DNA of 64,000 nucleotides. It comes from Methanocorpusculaceae archaeon UBA425 (GTDB lineage Archaea; Halobacteriota; Methanomicrobia; Methanomicrobiales; Methanocorpusculaceae). Where the stretch lies: contig DAWV01000002.1 of the NCBI GenBank assembly GCA_002506085.1, positions 1-64,000 on the forward strand, read 5' to 3'. This document shows positions 27,087 to 35,745 of the stretch, piece by piece. Each line of letters starts with the position of its first letter. Within the stretch, counting starts at the first letter, position 1. The position numbers and the translations under genes are program-made. The notes under the pieces were generated by a model that saw only the letters and a program-made list of their open reading frames with translations, made no database searches and had not been told where the DNA came from.

Positions 27087-27285
27087 TTAAATCTGTTTTA
27101 TATCCAGATATAATCCCGCCTCGAATGCAGAGTCCGGTACAAATATTTCGGTCACTGATGCATCCGGCAATGAGATTCTCATCTCTACCTCGTCATGTTC
27201 GTTCAATTCCATGATACTCAGTATGCCTGATCTGACTATCGGATCAACATATATGCTCAGAATAGGGTCTGAACAGGCGACCCGC
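27087..27285 (-). pseudogene. Small ORF or C-terminal remnant of a lost gene
   Basis: The minus strand stays open for about 65 codons from after a TGA to the TAA at 27087-27089, and the residues look protein-like: it passes SDPILSIYVDPIVRSGIL and MELNEHDEVEMRISLPD to end LYLDIKQI. The only ATG in this frame (27212) would give 41 aa and has no ribosome site, while the coding-like composition extends upstream of it. A truncated gene end is therefore more likely than an intact small gene. Family not recognised. Confidence 0.4.
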
Positions 27286-27316
27286 CGCTGTCACCCCTCT
27301 TTTTTTCAGCAACAAA

Positions 27317-27376
27317 TATATCGGATGACGATACAACAATATATCGGAACGCGATATACCGTTAAACGTTATATCG
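27317..27376 (+). promoter_or_regulatory. Iterated PadR-type operator sites
   Basis: The 7-mer TATATCG starts at 27317, 27340 and 27370. The middle copy is followed after 5 bases by its exact inverse CGATATA (27352-27358), a 19-bp operator; the first is followed by the near-inverse CGATACA with the same spacing; the third is a half-site close to the PadR start. This fits autoregulation by the PadR-family protein encoded next. Confidence 0.65.
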
Positions 27377-27392
27377 CCTGACAGAATATAGC

Positions 27393-27716
27393 ATGACACT
27401 TACTCTCGAAAAATCACCGCTCACCGAAGCAGCCTACTACATCTTGCTCTCCCTCTATGAGCCGATGCACGGTTACGGCATAATGCAGAATGTGAAGGTA
27501 ATGAGCAGCGGCAGGGTCAATCTGGGACCCGGGACCTTGTACGGAGCAATCAGTTCGCTCCTGGAAAAAGGATGGATTATATCCGCTGGTGAGTCCGACT
27601 CCCGAAAAAAAGAATATCAGATAACCGAATTTGGAAAAAAAGCAGTGGATTGTGAAATTCACCGGCTGGAAGAACTTCTTGCCAACGGCAAAAAGATTAC
27701 TGGAGCAAAACAATGA
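27393..27716 (+). CDS. PadR-family transcriptional regulator
   Basis: A 107-aa winged-helix regulator. LTEAAYYILLSLYEPMHGYGIM, LGPGTLYGAISSLLEKGWI and EYQITEFGKKAV are the three typical PadR blocks; the C-terminal dimerisation helix is short, as in PadR-s1 proteins. It likely represses its own operon through the TATATCG sites. It overlaps the DUF2812 gene by 4 bases. PadR-DUF2812 pairs are common in Firmicutes, pointing to transfer. Confidence 0.92.
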   Translation: MTLTLEKSPLTEAAYYILLSLYEPMHGYGIMQNVKVMSSGRVNLGPGTLYGAISSLLEKGWIISAGESDSRKKEYQITEFGKKAVDCEIHRLEELLANGKKITGAKQ

Positions 27717-28267
27717 AGCACTCAACATGGAGATGGATCTCCGATTATGAAAAAGAGGAGAAGTGGCTGAACGAGATGGCGGCAAAGGGGATGTCCCTGT
27801 ATGGTTTCTTCATGGGAAAATATACCTTTGAAGAGACCGAGCCTGGAAAGTACATCTACCAAATCGAGCTTCTGGAAAATTTTCCGACGTCGCCGGAAAG
27901 CGTTGCCTATCTCAGATTCCTGGAAGATACGGGTGTTATCTGCGTAGCGTCTGTGTTCAGATGGGTGTACCTGCGAAAAGAGGCGGCGAGCGGTCCGTTC
28001 GAACTTTACACCGACATCGACTCAAAGATAAAACGCCTCTCAACGATGAAAAATCTCTGGTTTACTTTTGTCTGGCTCGAGTTCATTATTGCCGCGGCAA
28101 ATCTGGCTATGGTCATCTACGGATGGCTCGTTGTGGGTCAGATGGCTTGGTTTAACCTTGGCTGTGTTGTATTCCTCGTAATATTGGGTCTTATCCTGCT
28201 TAATTTTGGATTAAAACCTGCACGAAAAATCAAATCCCTCAAACGCGAGCAGCTTATCTGCGAGTAA
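27713..28267 (+). CDS. DUF2812 membrane protein
   Basis: A 184-aa DUF2812 protein. The N-terminal cytosolic part opens WISDYEKEEKWLNEMAAKGMSL, a family hallmark, and two or three hydrophobic helices lie after residue 105 (FTFVWLEFIIAAANLAMVIYG and LGCVVFLVILGLILLNFG), followed by a basic tail. The biochemical role is unknown. Its constant partner is a PadR regulator, here translationally coupled. Confidence 0.85.
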   Translation: MKHSTWRWISDYEKEEKWLNEMAAKGMSLYGFFMGKYTFEETEPGKYIYQIELLENFPTSPESVAYLRFLEDTGVICVASVFRWVYLRKEAASGPFELYTDIDSKIKRLSTMKNLWFTFVWLEFIIAAANLAMVIYGWLVVGQMAWFNLGCVVFLVILGLILLNFGLKPARKIKSLKREQLICE

Positions 28268-28370
28268 AACTTTTCCTTTTTTTCGGAACGCCGATAAAAT
28301 CCCCAACTTCTCCGGCCCTGGTATATCACGACCAAACAACAGATATAGTAGTGACAAAGGAGGTAAAAAG

Positions 28371-28388
28371 ATGTCCGGCATTCGTTAA
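28371..28388 (+). other. Five-codon ORF behind a strong ribosome site
   Basis: An AAAGGAGGT is followed at ideal spacing by ATG and only four more codons (MSGIR, then TAA). It lies 170 bases upstream of the MFS gene in a 292-base gap. It could be a leader peptide, or the broken start of a lost gene; a GTG-started 30-codon frame from 28351 overlaps it. Nothing else identifiable is in the gap. Confidence 0.3.
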
Positions 28389-28559
28389 AAAAACTCTTGC
28401 GCACAGCCTATTTCGACGAAATAAAACCTCATCGGGCAAATAACATTTTTCGTATGCGCGTTTTGCCCATAACACAGTCCGTCTCTTTATATATGACGGG
28501 GCATCTCATGCAGGTATTTTTGGAGCAGTCTTTTATTACGGGCAAATCGATATTTTAAG

Positions 28560-29744
28560 ATGCAGAATAAAACATTTCACCCAACGCGGTGGACACTGGT
28601 ATTTTTACTCCTCTCCTCCATGATGATTCTCATGGGAGGGGTAGCTGTAGCGCCGGCTCTTCCGGCAATAAGTGCGGCATTTCCGGATGCCTCCGAAGCA
28701 GCAATATCTTTAATTATCACACTGCCCGCCCTCGCAATCGTCTTCAGCGGATTTTTTATCGGAGCTGCTGTTGACAAATTCGGGAAAGTCCGCATTCTGG
28801 CAATATCTTTAGCCGTATTCACTTTTGCCGGAGTATCCGGGTTTTTCCTGTCAAGCCTGCCTGCAATTCTTGTTGGAAGAATTATCCTCGGTATCGGCAT
28901 ATCCGGTATCGTAAATACAACAACAACGCTGATAACAGATTATTACCAGGGTCCGTCCCGGGTAAAAGTATTGGGTTATCAGGCAGCCGCAATGGGAATC
29001 GGGGTTGTCATTTTAGATACCAGCGGAGGGATTCTTGCCGGAATTTCCTGGAGACTGGCGTTCCTCATTTACTTACTCGGACTCTTCATTCTGATCGAAA
29101 CTCTGGTTACTATGAAAGAACCGGTCCGCGAAAAAGTCAGTATGACCCGCGATGCGCCAGAAAACAAAACACCGGTCGGATCCATTGTCCTCATCTACAT
29201 CACGCTGTTCCTTGGCATGATGCTGTTCTTCTTAATGCCGACAAAGTTCCCGTATCTGATAGCAGAATACATTGAAAACTCGTCCGCCTTGTCAGGAATT
29301 CTCCTTGGTATCCTTGGCATTTTCTCTGCAATAGTCGGGACACTTTATTGGAGGATTGCCGGCAGAATTCACCGGATGGTAAACATTTCCCTATCGTTTA
29401 TCCTGCTTGGTGCCGGATACGTTCTGTTTGGTCTTTCAGAATCTATGATGATAATTGTCATATCTGTAATCATTATCGGTATTGGAAACGGTCTCTTAAT
29501 GCCTACCATCCTTAGCTGGCTAGGGGTAATTACTCCGCGTGAAATCATGGGAAAAGTGATGGGCGGTTATGGTGTATCCTTAAACCTTGGGCAGTTTCTT
29601 GCATCCATTGCTGCCATACCGGTGATTATGATTTCAGCAGGTTACGGCGAGATGTTCCTCATCTTCGGAGTTATCGCAATACTACTCGGAGTTTTCTATA
29701 TCCTCGGATATCTGAAAGTCAGAAACACATCTCATACAAACTGA
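28560..29744 (+). CDS. MFS exporter
   Basis: A 394-aa major facilitator with 12 predicted helices. The motif A loop is GAAVDKFGKVRIL after helix 2, and the motif C-like region GIGISGIVNTTTTLITDYYQG suggests the 14/12-helix drug exporter branch; the second half has GRIHRMVNISLSF and GIGNGLLMPTILSWLG. Substrate unknown. Inverted GGGCAAAT/TTTGCCC words lie in the leader and may be an operator. Confidence 0.85.
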   Translation: MQNKTFHPTRWTLVFLLLSSMMILMGGVAVAPALPAISAAFPDASEAAISLIITLPALAIVFSGFFIGAAVDKFGKVRILAISLAVFTFAGVSGFFLSSLPAILVGRIILGIGISGIVNTTTTLITDYYQGPSRVKVLGYQAAAMGIGVVILDTSGGILAGISWRLAFLIYLLGLFILIETLVTMKEPVREKVSMTRDAPENKTPVGSIVLIYITLFLGMMLFFLMPTKFPYLIAEYIENSSALSGILLGILGIFSAIVGTLYWRIAGRIHRMVNISLSFILLGAGYVLFGLSESMMIIVISVIIIGIGNGLLMPTILSWLGVITPREIMGKVMGGYGVSLNLGQFLASIAAIPVIMISAGYGEMFLIFGVIAILLGVFYILGYLKVRNTSHTN

Positions 29745-29910
29745 GAGTGTTGGATTACCACCTTTTTTTCTCCGCATCGCGCCTAATTCCGGGCAGACTC
29801 CTCTATCGAAAGGGAAAAGCCATCCTTATCCAAAATCTGAAAATCCCGGTGAAAAAAGTTCTTCTCTTTTACATTCAGAAATGAGGGAATGATTATGGGG
29901 ATTTTTACCG

Positions 29911-30768
29911 TTACCTGCTCAGGAACTCCTTCAGCTCCTCACGTCCGGCATCGTAATCCGCGACCCCGAGATTATACTGCTCATGTATATCCTGTGAGTC
30001 TTTGGTAGTTGTCTTCACCTTTCCCGTCTGAGACGGGGCAAAGACAAATGCCTTTCCTTTCGCCTCCAGTTTTTTGATCTGCGCTATCACCTCATAATAC
30101 CTGAGATGCCGGTCGTCGATTTTTTTGACCACTTCCGGATAGTTTCGCAGGATTACATGATAAAACGGCTTGTATTTCTGGGGCTGCCGGACAAAACTCC
30201 GCGGATTTTCCAGCAAAACCACCAGTTTATCACAGCCGTCATCAAGTGCCTTCTGCACCGGAATCGAATCAGACACCCCGCCGTCAAAATACAGTTTGCC
30301 ATTCAGTTCGATTGGTTTACAAACCACCGGAATTGCACAGCTTGCCATGATAGCACGGAAATCATCTTTTTTCATATCTTTTCCACATAAATATTCTGCC
30401 TTCCCTGTCTCGGCATTGGTTGCCGTCAGATAGTATTCGGCAGGATTATCCATCAGTGTCTGGTAATCCACAGGGTCGATACCGGTCGAGTTGGTTATCG
30501 TACCGTAGATATACTGCAGATTGAAATAGGATCCGGTTTTCAGATAGTTCCTCATTCCGAGATACTCCGGGTGTTTCTGATATATTGTATAGAAATGCAG
30601 GTTTCTTTCCCGTTGATTTGCGAGATATGATGCCAGATTGCCGGACCCTGCCGACACACCTATACATTCATCAAAACAAATCCCGTCATCCAGGAAGCGG
30701 TCAAGAATGCCCGCACTATAGGCACACTTCATTCCCCCGCCTTCGACGATTAATCCGCTTTTACTCAT
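29911..30768 (-). CDS. Patatin-like phospholipase
   Basis: A 285-aa patatin-family acyl hydrolase. The oxyanion loop is IVEGGGMKCAYSAG at the N-terminus, the catalytic serine is in GVSAGSGN (about residue 41), and the catalytic aspartate in FDGGVSDSIPVQ. It lacks a signal peptide. This subgroup (RpoH-suppressor/YjjU-like) is mainly bacterial. Membrane lipids of archaea are ether-linked, so the substrate is unclear; it may act on foreign or host lipids or on acylated proteins. Confidence 0.9.
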   Translation of the reverse strand: MSKSGLIVEGGGMKCAYSAGILDRFLDDGICFDECIGVSAGSGNLASYLANQRERNLHFYTIYQKHPEYLGMRNYLKTGSYFNLQYIYGTITNSTGIDPVDYQTLMDNPAEYYLTATNAETGKAEYLCGKDMKKDDFRAIMASCAIPVVCKPIELNGKLYFDGGVSDSIPVQKALDDGCDKLVVLLENPRSFVRQPQKYKPFYHVILRNYPEVVKKIDDRHLRYYEVIAQIKKLEAKGKAFVFAPSQTGKVKTTTKDSQDIHEQYNLGVADYDAGREELKEFLSR

Positions 30769-30875
30769 GTTATCCTTATATAATTAGTATAATCTTAATA
30801 CCATATCATTAGAATAGATGAAATTCATGCATTCATTTCCGAATCGGCTTTATCCGTAAACTCCGCGAAAAAAAG

Positions 30876-33800
30876 TTAAAAGGGTCGGGGTTTGAAGTAT
30901 TCAACCAGTGACTCGAATAATTTCATATCAAACTGTTCGTCAAAGTTTTTGTACAGATCATTGCCGATTCTTTCGGCATGTCCCATCTTACCAAATACTC
31001 TCCCGTCAGGTGAGGTGATACCTTCAATCGCCATCATGGAATTATTCGGATTGAAATGAATGTCAGATGTCGGATTATTGTTCAGATCAACATACTGGGT
31101 TGCCACCTGGCCATTTTCAATAAGCTGCTTCAGCACCTCGTCATTTGCCAGGAATCTGCCCTCGCCATGGGAGATTGGAACCGCGAAGACATCGCCGACG
31201 CTGACCTTTGACAACCAGGGTGATTTGACGGATGAGACCCTGATGCGGACAAGTTTTGACTGATGTCTGCCGATTGTATTGAAGGTAAGAGTCGGAGAGT
31301 TCTCATCAACGTCAATGATTTCTCCATACGGAACCAGCCCTAATTTAATCAATGCCTGGAATCCGTTACAGATTCCGCACATCAGACCATCCCGGTTCTT
31401 CAATAAATCATGCACGGCATCCTTTATCTTCGCATTGCGGAAAAATGCCGTGATGAACTTACCCGATCCGTCCGGTTCATCCCCTCCGGAAAATCCTCCC
31501 GGAATAAAAATCGCCTGGGATTTTCTGATACTGTCCGCAAACTTATCCACAGACTCCGCGATATCCTTTGAGCTCTGGTTCTTAATCACCATAATTTCCG
31601 GAATCGCACCGGCTTTTGCCACGGCTTTTGCACTGTCATACTCGCAGTTCGTGCCAGGGAAAACCGGAATCAGAACTCTTGGATGGGCAACCGGCTGTCT
31701 TGGTCTGATGACACTCCGGGTCTCGTACTTTATTTTCTTAATCCTGCCCGATCCCTGCTGGATATTGCATGGATACACAGACTCCAGTTTTTCTTCGTAC
31801 ACTTTCAGCAGGGTATCGAGAGGCAGCTTTACGCCGGCATAACGGATGAAAGAATCCGACGTAGTAACACCTAATTTTGTACCAGCGTCCGTATCATCGC
31901 TCAGTTCCAGGATGAATGCACCATAATTGTAACCAAAAATATCCTGAGCATCCAGATCACTGTCATAGGAAAATCCTACCATGTTCCCGAATGCCATTTT
32001 TAAAATGGCTTCTGCAATTCCGCCTAAGGTTGGTGTATAGCACGCCAGGACTCTTCCCTCTCTCATCAATTCGGTAACCAGATGATAATTTGCAATTAAG
32101 GACTCTGCCTTCGGCAGGTTGTTTTCATCATATTCTACCTTGAGGAGAACGACCTTGTGCCCCGGCTCCTTGAAATCATTGGAGATGATATTTTTGATTT
32201 TCTCAGTGGTTACTGCAAACGAAACAAGGGTCGGCGGGACATCGAGTTTCTCAAAAGACCCGCTCATGGAATCCTTTCCGCCGATAGAACCAACGCCGAG
32301 CTCCATCTGGGCTTTGAATGCTCCAAGTAAAGCACTCATCGGCTTACCCCAGCGCTGCGGATCCTTCCCGAGTTTTTCATAATATTCCTGGAAAGAGAGA
32401 TACACATCCTGAAATTCCGCCCCGGTCGCGACCAGTTTCGACACGCTCTCGACTACCGCTAGATATGCCCCGTGATACGGGCTCTTTTCAGCAATCATCG
32501 GGTTAAATCCCCATGCCATCAGGGAGCAGTCATCCGTATCATTTTTTTCAACGGAAATCTTGTTTACCATTGCCTGAATCGGGGTCAGCTGATATTTCCC
32601 GCCAAACGGCATCAATACCGTGCCGGCACCAATCGTCGAGTCGAATCGCTCAGAGAGTCCCCTCTTTGAGCAGACGTTCAAATCATCGGCAAGTTTCAGA
32701 TAATTCTCTTTAAAGGTGCCTTTGATTTTCTTATCATAGGAAAGCGGCGCTGAAAGTTCGATATCAATGTGTTTTACCGTACCATTGGTATCCAGGAACT
32801 CACGGGAAATGTCCACGATATTTTTCCCGTTCCATTTCAGAACAAGTCTTGCCTCTTTCGTTACTTTCGCGACAATCGTCGCTTCCAGATTTTCCGCATG
32901 GGCAAGGTCAATGAACTTTCCCGCATCCTCTGCCCCGACCACGACCGCCATCCTCTCCTGGGACTCACTGATGGCAAGTTCGGTTCCGTCCAGACCCTCG
33001 TATTTCTTTGGCACGGCATTCAGATCAATCTCAAGACCATCGGCAAGCTCACCGATTGCGACAGAAACCCCGCCAGCACCGAAGTCGTTACAGCGTTTAA
33101 TCAGGAGGGATGCTTCTTTATTTCTGAACAGTCTCTGGATTTTTCTCTCTTCCGGGGCATTTCCTTTCTGAACTTCCGCACCGCAGCTGGCAAGAGATGA
33201 AACAGTATGGGCTTTTGACGAGCCTGCCGCCCCTCCGCATCCGTCTCTGCCGGTCTTCCCTCCTAAAAGAATGACCGCATCCCCGGTCTTCGGGACCTCT
33301 CTCCTGACATTTTCCTGTGGAACGGCAGCGATTACCGCCCCGACTTCCATTCTTTTTGCAACATATCCCTCGTGATAAATTTCATCGACGATGCCGGTTG
33401 CAAGACCAATCTGGTTCCCATATGAACTGTATCCGGCGGCTGCCGTGGACACAATCTTTCTCTGGGGTAGTTTACCCGCCAGTGTCTCATTCACCGGGGT
33501 TAAGGGATTTCCTGCGCCGGTCAGACGCATTGCCGCATAAACGTAGGCTCTTCCGGATAAGGGGTCCCGGATTGCCCCGCCAAGACAGGTTGCCGCTCCG
33601 CCGAACGGTTCAATCTCGGTCGGGTGGTTGTGCGTTTCATTTTTGAATAACAGCAGCCAGTCTTCGTCTTTGCCGTCAACGTTCACGTTGATTTTGACGG
33701 TACAGGCATTAATCTCGGCAGATTCATCCAGCTTATCGAGTTTGCCCTGCTGTTTCAGATATCTGACCGCGATTGTCGCGATATCCATCAGATTCACGGG

Positions 33801-34580
33801 TTTCTCTCTTCCGACAGCCTTTCTGACCGCAAGATACTCATCGAATGCTTTCTGGAGCAGAGGACTTTCGGTTTTCACGCTGTCAATGGTCGTCAGAAAT
33901 GTCGTGTGACGGCAGTGGTCGGACCAGTAGGTATCAATCATCCTGATTTCTGTAATCGTCGGGTCCCGGTTTTCACTGATGAAATATTCCTGGCAGAAGG
34001 TAAGGTCTTCCAGGTCCATGGCAAGACCATGTTCGCGGATGAAATTGTTCAATCCTGCTGTATCCAGGGAAGTAAAGCCGGTGAGCGTTTCTACCGTTGT
34101 CGGAATATAGTATTGTACGGTCAGGGTTTTCGGTTTATCCAGCGCAGCCTCTCTGCTTTCTACAGGATTGATAACATATTTCTTAATAGCATTAATCTGT
34201 TCCTTTGAGAGTTTCCCCTGAAGGATATAGACTTTTGCGGCATTCACCGTAGGTCTTTCTCCCTGGGAAATCAGCTGGATGCACTGGGCGGCACTATCAG
34301 CTCTCTGGTCGAACTGCCCGGGTAAATATTCTACGGCAAAGACTATCTCATTTTTATCAACTGTCAGTTCATCATAGGTTATATCCAACTGCGGTTCGGA
34401 AAAAACCGTGGACCTTGCATAATCAAACAATGATTTTTCTATATTTTCGACATCGTATCTGTTTATAATCCGTAATGATGTCAGTTCCTTAATGCCAAGC
34501 AGATTCTGCAGTTCATTCTGTAATGATTTTGCTTCGTTTGCAAGTGCGGGTTTCTTTTCTACAAATACTCTGTAAACCAT
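30876..34580 (-). CDS. purL: Phosphoribosylformylglycinamidine synthase, single-chain
   Basis: Converts FGAR to FGAM in purine synthesis. At about 1,234 aa, one chain carries an N-terminal PurS-like region, the two ATP-binding synthase halves (FKNETHNHPTEIEPFGGAATC; KNDTDDCSLMAWG), and a C-terminal glutaminase (FPGTNCEYD, GLMCGICNGFQ with the nucleophile cysteine, SHGEGRF). Archaea normally have separate PurS, PurQ and small PurL. The type here resembles the clostridial clade-II enzyme, so transfer from bacteria is likely. The ATG at 34580 is preferred; 34604 adds eight unsupported residues. purE and purF lie elsewhere in this window. Confidence 0.95.
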   Translation of the reverse strand: MVYRVFVEKKPALANEAKSLQNELQNLLGIKELTSLRIINRYDVENIEKSLFDYARSTVFSEPQLDITYDELTVDKNEIVFAVEYLPGQFDQRADSAAQCIQLISQGERPTVNAAKVYILQGKLSKEQINAIKKYVINPVESREAALDKPKTLTVQYYIPTTVETLTGFTSLDTAGLNNFIREHGLAMDLEDLTFCQEYFISENRDPTITEIRMIDTYWSDHCRHTTFLTTIDSVKTESPLLQKAFDEYLAVRKAVGREKPVNLMDIATIAVRYLKQQGKLDKLDESAEINACTVKINVNVDGKDEDWLLLFKNETHNHPTEIEPFGGAATCLGGAIRDPLSGRAYVYAAMRLTGAGNPLTPVNETLAGKLPQRKIVSTAAAGYSSYGNQIGLATGIVDEIYHEGYVAKRMEVGAVIAAVPQENVRREVPKTGDAVILLGGKTGRDGCGGAAGSSKAHTVSSLASCGAEVQKGNAPEERKIQRLFRNKEASLLIKRCNDFGAGGVSVAIGELADGLEIDLNAVPKKYEGLDGTELAISESQERMAVVVGAEDAGKFIDLAHAENLEATIVAKVTKEARLVLKWNGKNIVDISREFLDTNGTVKHIDIELSAPLSYDKKIKGTFKENYLKLADDLNVCSKRGLSERFDSTIGAGTVLMPFGGKYQLTPIQAMVNKISVEKNDTDDCSLMAWGFNPMIAEKSPYHGAYLAVVESVSKLVATGAEFQDVYLSFQEYYEKLGKDPQRWGKPMSALLGAFKAQMELGVGSIGGKDSMSGSFEKLDVPPTLVSFAVTTEKIKNIISNDFKEPGHKVVLLKVEYDENNLPKAESLIANYHLVTELMREGRVLACYTPTLGGIAEAILKMAFGNMVGFSYDSDLDAQDIFGYNYGAFILELSDDTDAGTKLGVTTSDSFIRYAGVKLPLDTLLKVYEEKLESVYPCNIQQGSGRIKKIKYETRSVIRPRQPVAHPRVLIPVFPGTNCEYDSAKAVAKAGAIPEIMVIKNQSSKDIAESVDKFADSIRKSQAIFIPGGFSGGDEPDGSGKFITAFFRNAKIKDAVHDLLKNRDGLMCGICNGFQALIKLGLVPYGEIIDVDENSPTLTFNTIGRHQSKLVRIRVSSVKSPWLSKVSVGDVFAVPISHGEGRFLANDEVLKQLIENGQVATQYVDLNNNPTSDIHFNPNNSMMAIEGITSPDGRVFGKMGHAERIGNDLYKNFDEQFDMKLFESLVEYFKPRPF

Positions 34581-34775
34581 ATCAGCATCCCTTATCCGAC
34601 CCAACGTGTTTCTATATTATATATGTAGGATTTGATTACTAAAATAGAAATAGATTGTTGACTCCTGACATGCCGGCGGAGAAATCCGCGGATACGTTGG
34701 CTGCACCGGAATCTCCCGCATGCATCATTCAATCCCGGATACAAACATTAATCTGTATTTATGTAGGGATTAATA

Positions 34776-35000
34776 ATGATGTCAACATTTTATGAGTATA
34801 TGATAAAAGATGGTTCACTAATCTCAACCTTTGTCATATTTTTTGGTATTGTCGTGATTATCGCGTCAGCCGTGGGTTTCTCGCATTATCTGCCGAATCC
34901 CATCCTGCAAATTGCCGGAATTCTCTGTGGTGTATTCATTATCGTTCTCGGAGGAAAATACGCGCACTTCCGGAAAGAGGAGAATAAGCAGAACAAATAA
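34776..35000 (+). CDS. Small two-helix membrane protein
   Basis: A 74-aa protein with two hydrophobic helices (about residues 15-36 and 42-61) and a charged C-terminus (FRKEENKQNK). It begins at the ATG at 34776 (34779 is an in-frame alternative). No family is recognised. It stands between purL and the TfoX-domain gene on the opposite strand to both. Confidence 0.55.
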   Translation: MMSTFYEYMIKDGSLISTFVIFFGIVVIIASAVGFSHYLPNPILQIAGILCGVFIIVLGGKYAHFRKEENKQNK

Positions 35001-35080
35001 ACCACCCGGAATTTTCTCACAACCTCTTTTTCTCTTTCAGTCGCCGGTTTCGGATTCATGAGGCATACATGGAATGCCGG

Positions 35081-35335
35081 TCAGCTGAACGAAGCGAAGA
35101 ACTCCTTCAGATCGCGTTTCGTTTCCGGCGATAACGCGGATTTTTTCACGCCCAAAATCGCCCCTTCCAGCCCGTACAATCTGTGAAGACATGCCGAGTC
35201 ATCCCGGGTCCTGAGCATAAGCCAGGCCTTCCTGCTGCCGATTTCCCTGAACTGTTCCACCGTCATGATTCCCACGCTGTTCAGCTGGTTTTCCGTATCT
35301 TTCCCGATATTTGGCAATGTAGCGAGTTCGCCCAT
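35081..35335 (-). CDS. TfoX C-terminal domain protein
   Basis: An 84-aa protein consisting only of a TfoX/Sxy C-terminal domain: LPNIGKDTENQLNSVGIMTVEQFREIG is a helix-hairpin-helix-like start, and ACLHRLYGLEGAI follows. The domain occurs alone or fused to TfoX_N in bacteria, where full-length TfoX controls competence; the stand-alone form has no proven role. A typical bacterial acquisition. Confidence 0.85.
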   Translation of the reverse strand: MGELATLPNIGKDTENQLNSVGIMTVEQFREIGSRKAWLMLRTRDDSACLHRLYGLEGAILGVKKSALSPETKRDLKEFFASFS

Positions 35336-35402
35336 GATTCCTTCCTTCCATTACATTATCCTGTAATGGAATGTAAATCTTTCATCCCTGCCGCACCGAC
35401 CT

Positions 35403-35438
35403 ATTTAGATAACCATCAATTTAGAAAAACATCTAAAT
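35403..35438 (+). promoter_or_regulatory. SdpR-type operator
   Basis: Upstream of the ArsR-family gene, ATTTAGA (35419-35425) and its inverse TCTAAAT (35432-35438) form a palindrome, and a further ATTTAGAT lies at 35403-35410. AT-rich 12-2-12-like palindromes of this kind are usual for ArsR/SdpR autoregulation. Confidence 0.55.
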
Positions 35439-35469
35439 ACCTTGTCAGTCAATATAGTATCGACTCATT

Positions 35470-35745
35470 ATGGGTTTTCCCGATACATTCAAAGCCTTAT
35501 CTGATCCGGTAAGACGTGAAATCCTGACAATGCTCAAGGATGGTAAAATGTCTGCCGGCGATATCGCCAAAAACTTCAATATGACCGGAGCTACGATATC
35601 GTATCATTTATCGCAGCTCAGAAAAGCAGATCTGGTAATTGAAACAAAATACAAGAATTTCGTTTATTATGAGCTGAATCTCTCGGTCTTTGAAGAGTTG
35701 ATGTGTTGGCTGACCCAATTCAAAGAGGCGAATCATGAAAATTGA
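35470..35745 (+). CDS. SdpR-like ArsR-family repressor
   Basis: A 91-aa winged helix regulator: FKALSDPVRREILTMLKDGKMSAGDIAKNFNMTGATISYHLSQLRKADLV is a textbook ArsR HTH, and no metal-binding cysteine pair is present. The subgroup is the SdpR autorepressor, whose gene normally precedes sdpI. It overlaps the next gene by 11 bases and is preceded by a matching palindrome. Confidence 0.92.
   Translation: MGFPDTFKALSDPVRREILTMLKDGKMSAGDIAKNFNMTGATISYHLSQLRKADLVIETKYKNFVYYELNLSVFEELMCWLTQFKEANHEN

Larger units (their letters stand above)
26870..27392. other. Long intergenic region with palindromes and a coding remnant
   Basis: This 523-base gap contains a hairpin (CCATCAG/CTGATGG, 26972-26996), a perfect 12-base palindrome TTCCCATGGGAA (27025-27036), a minus-strand coding-like remnant (27087-27285), a T-run at 27299-27306, and three TATATCG operator half-sites before the PadR gene. 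Apart from these I see nothing. Confidence 0.5.
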
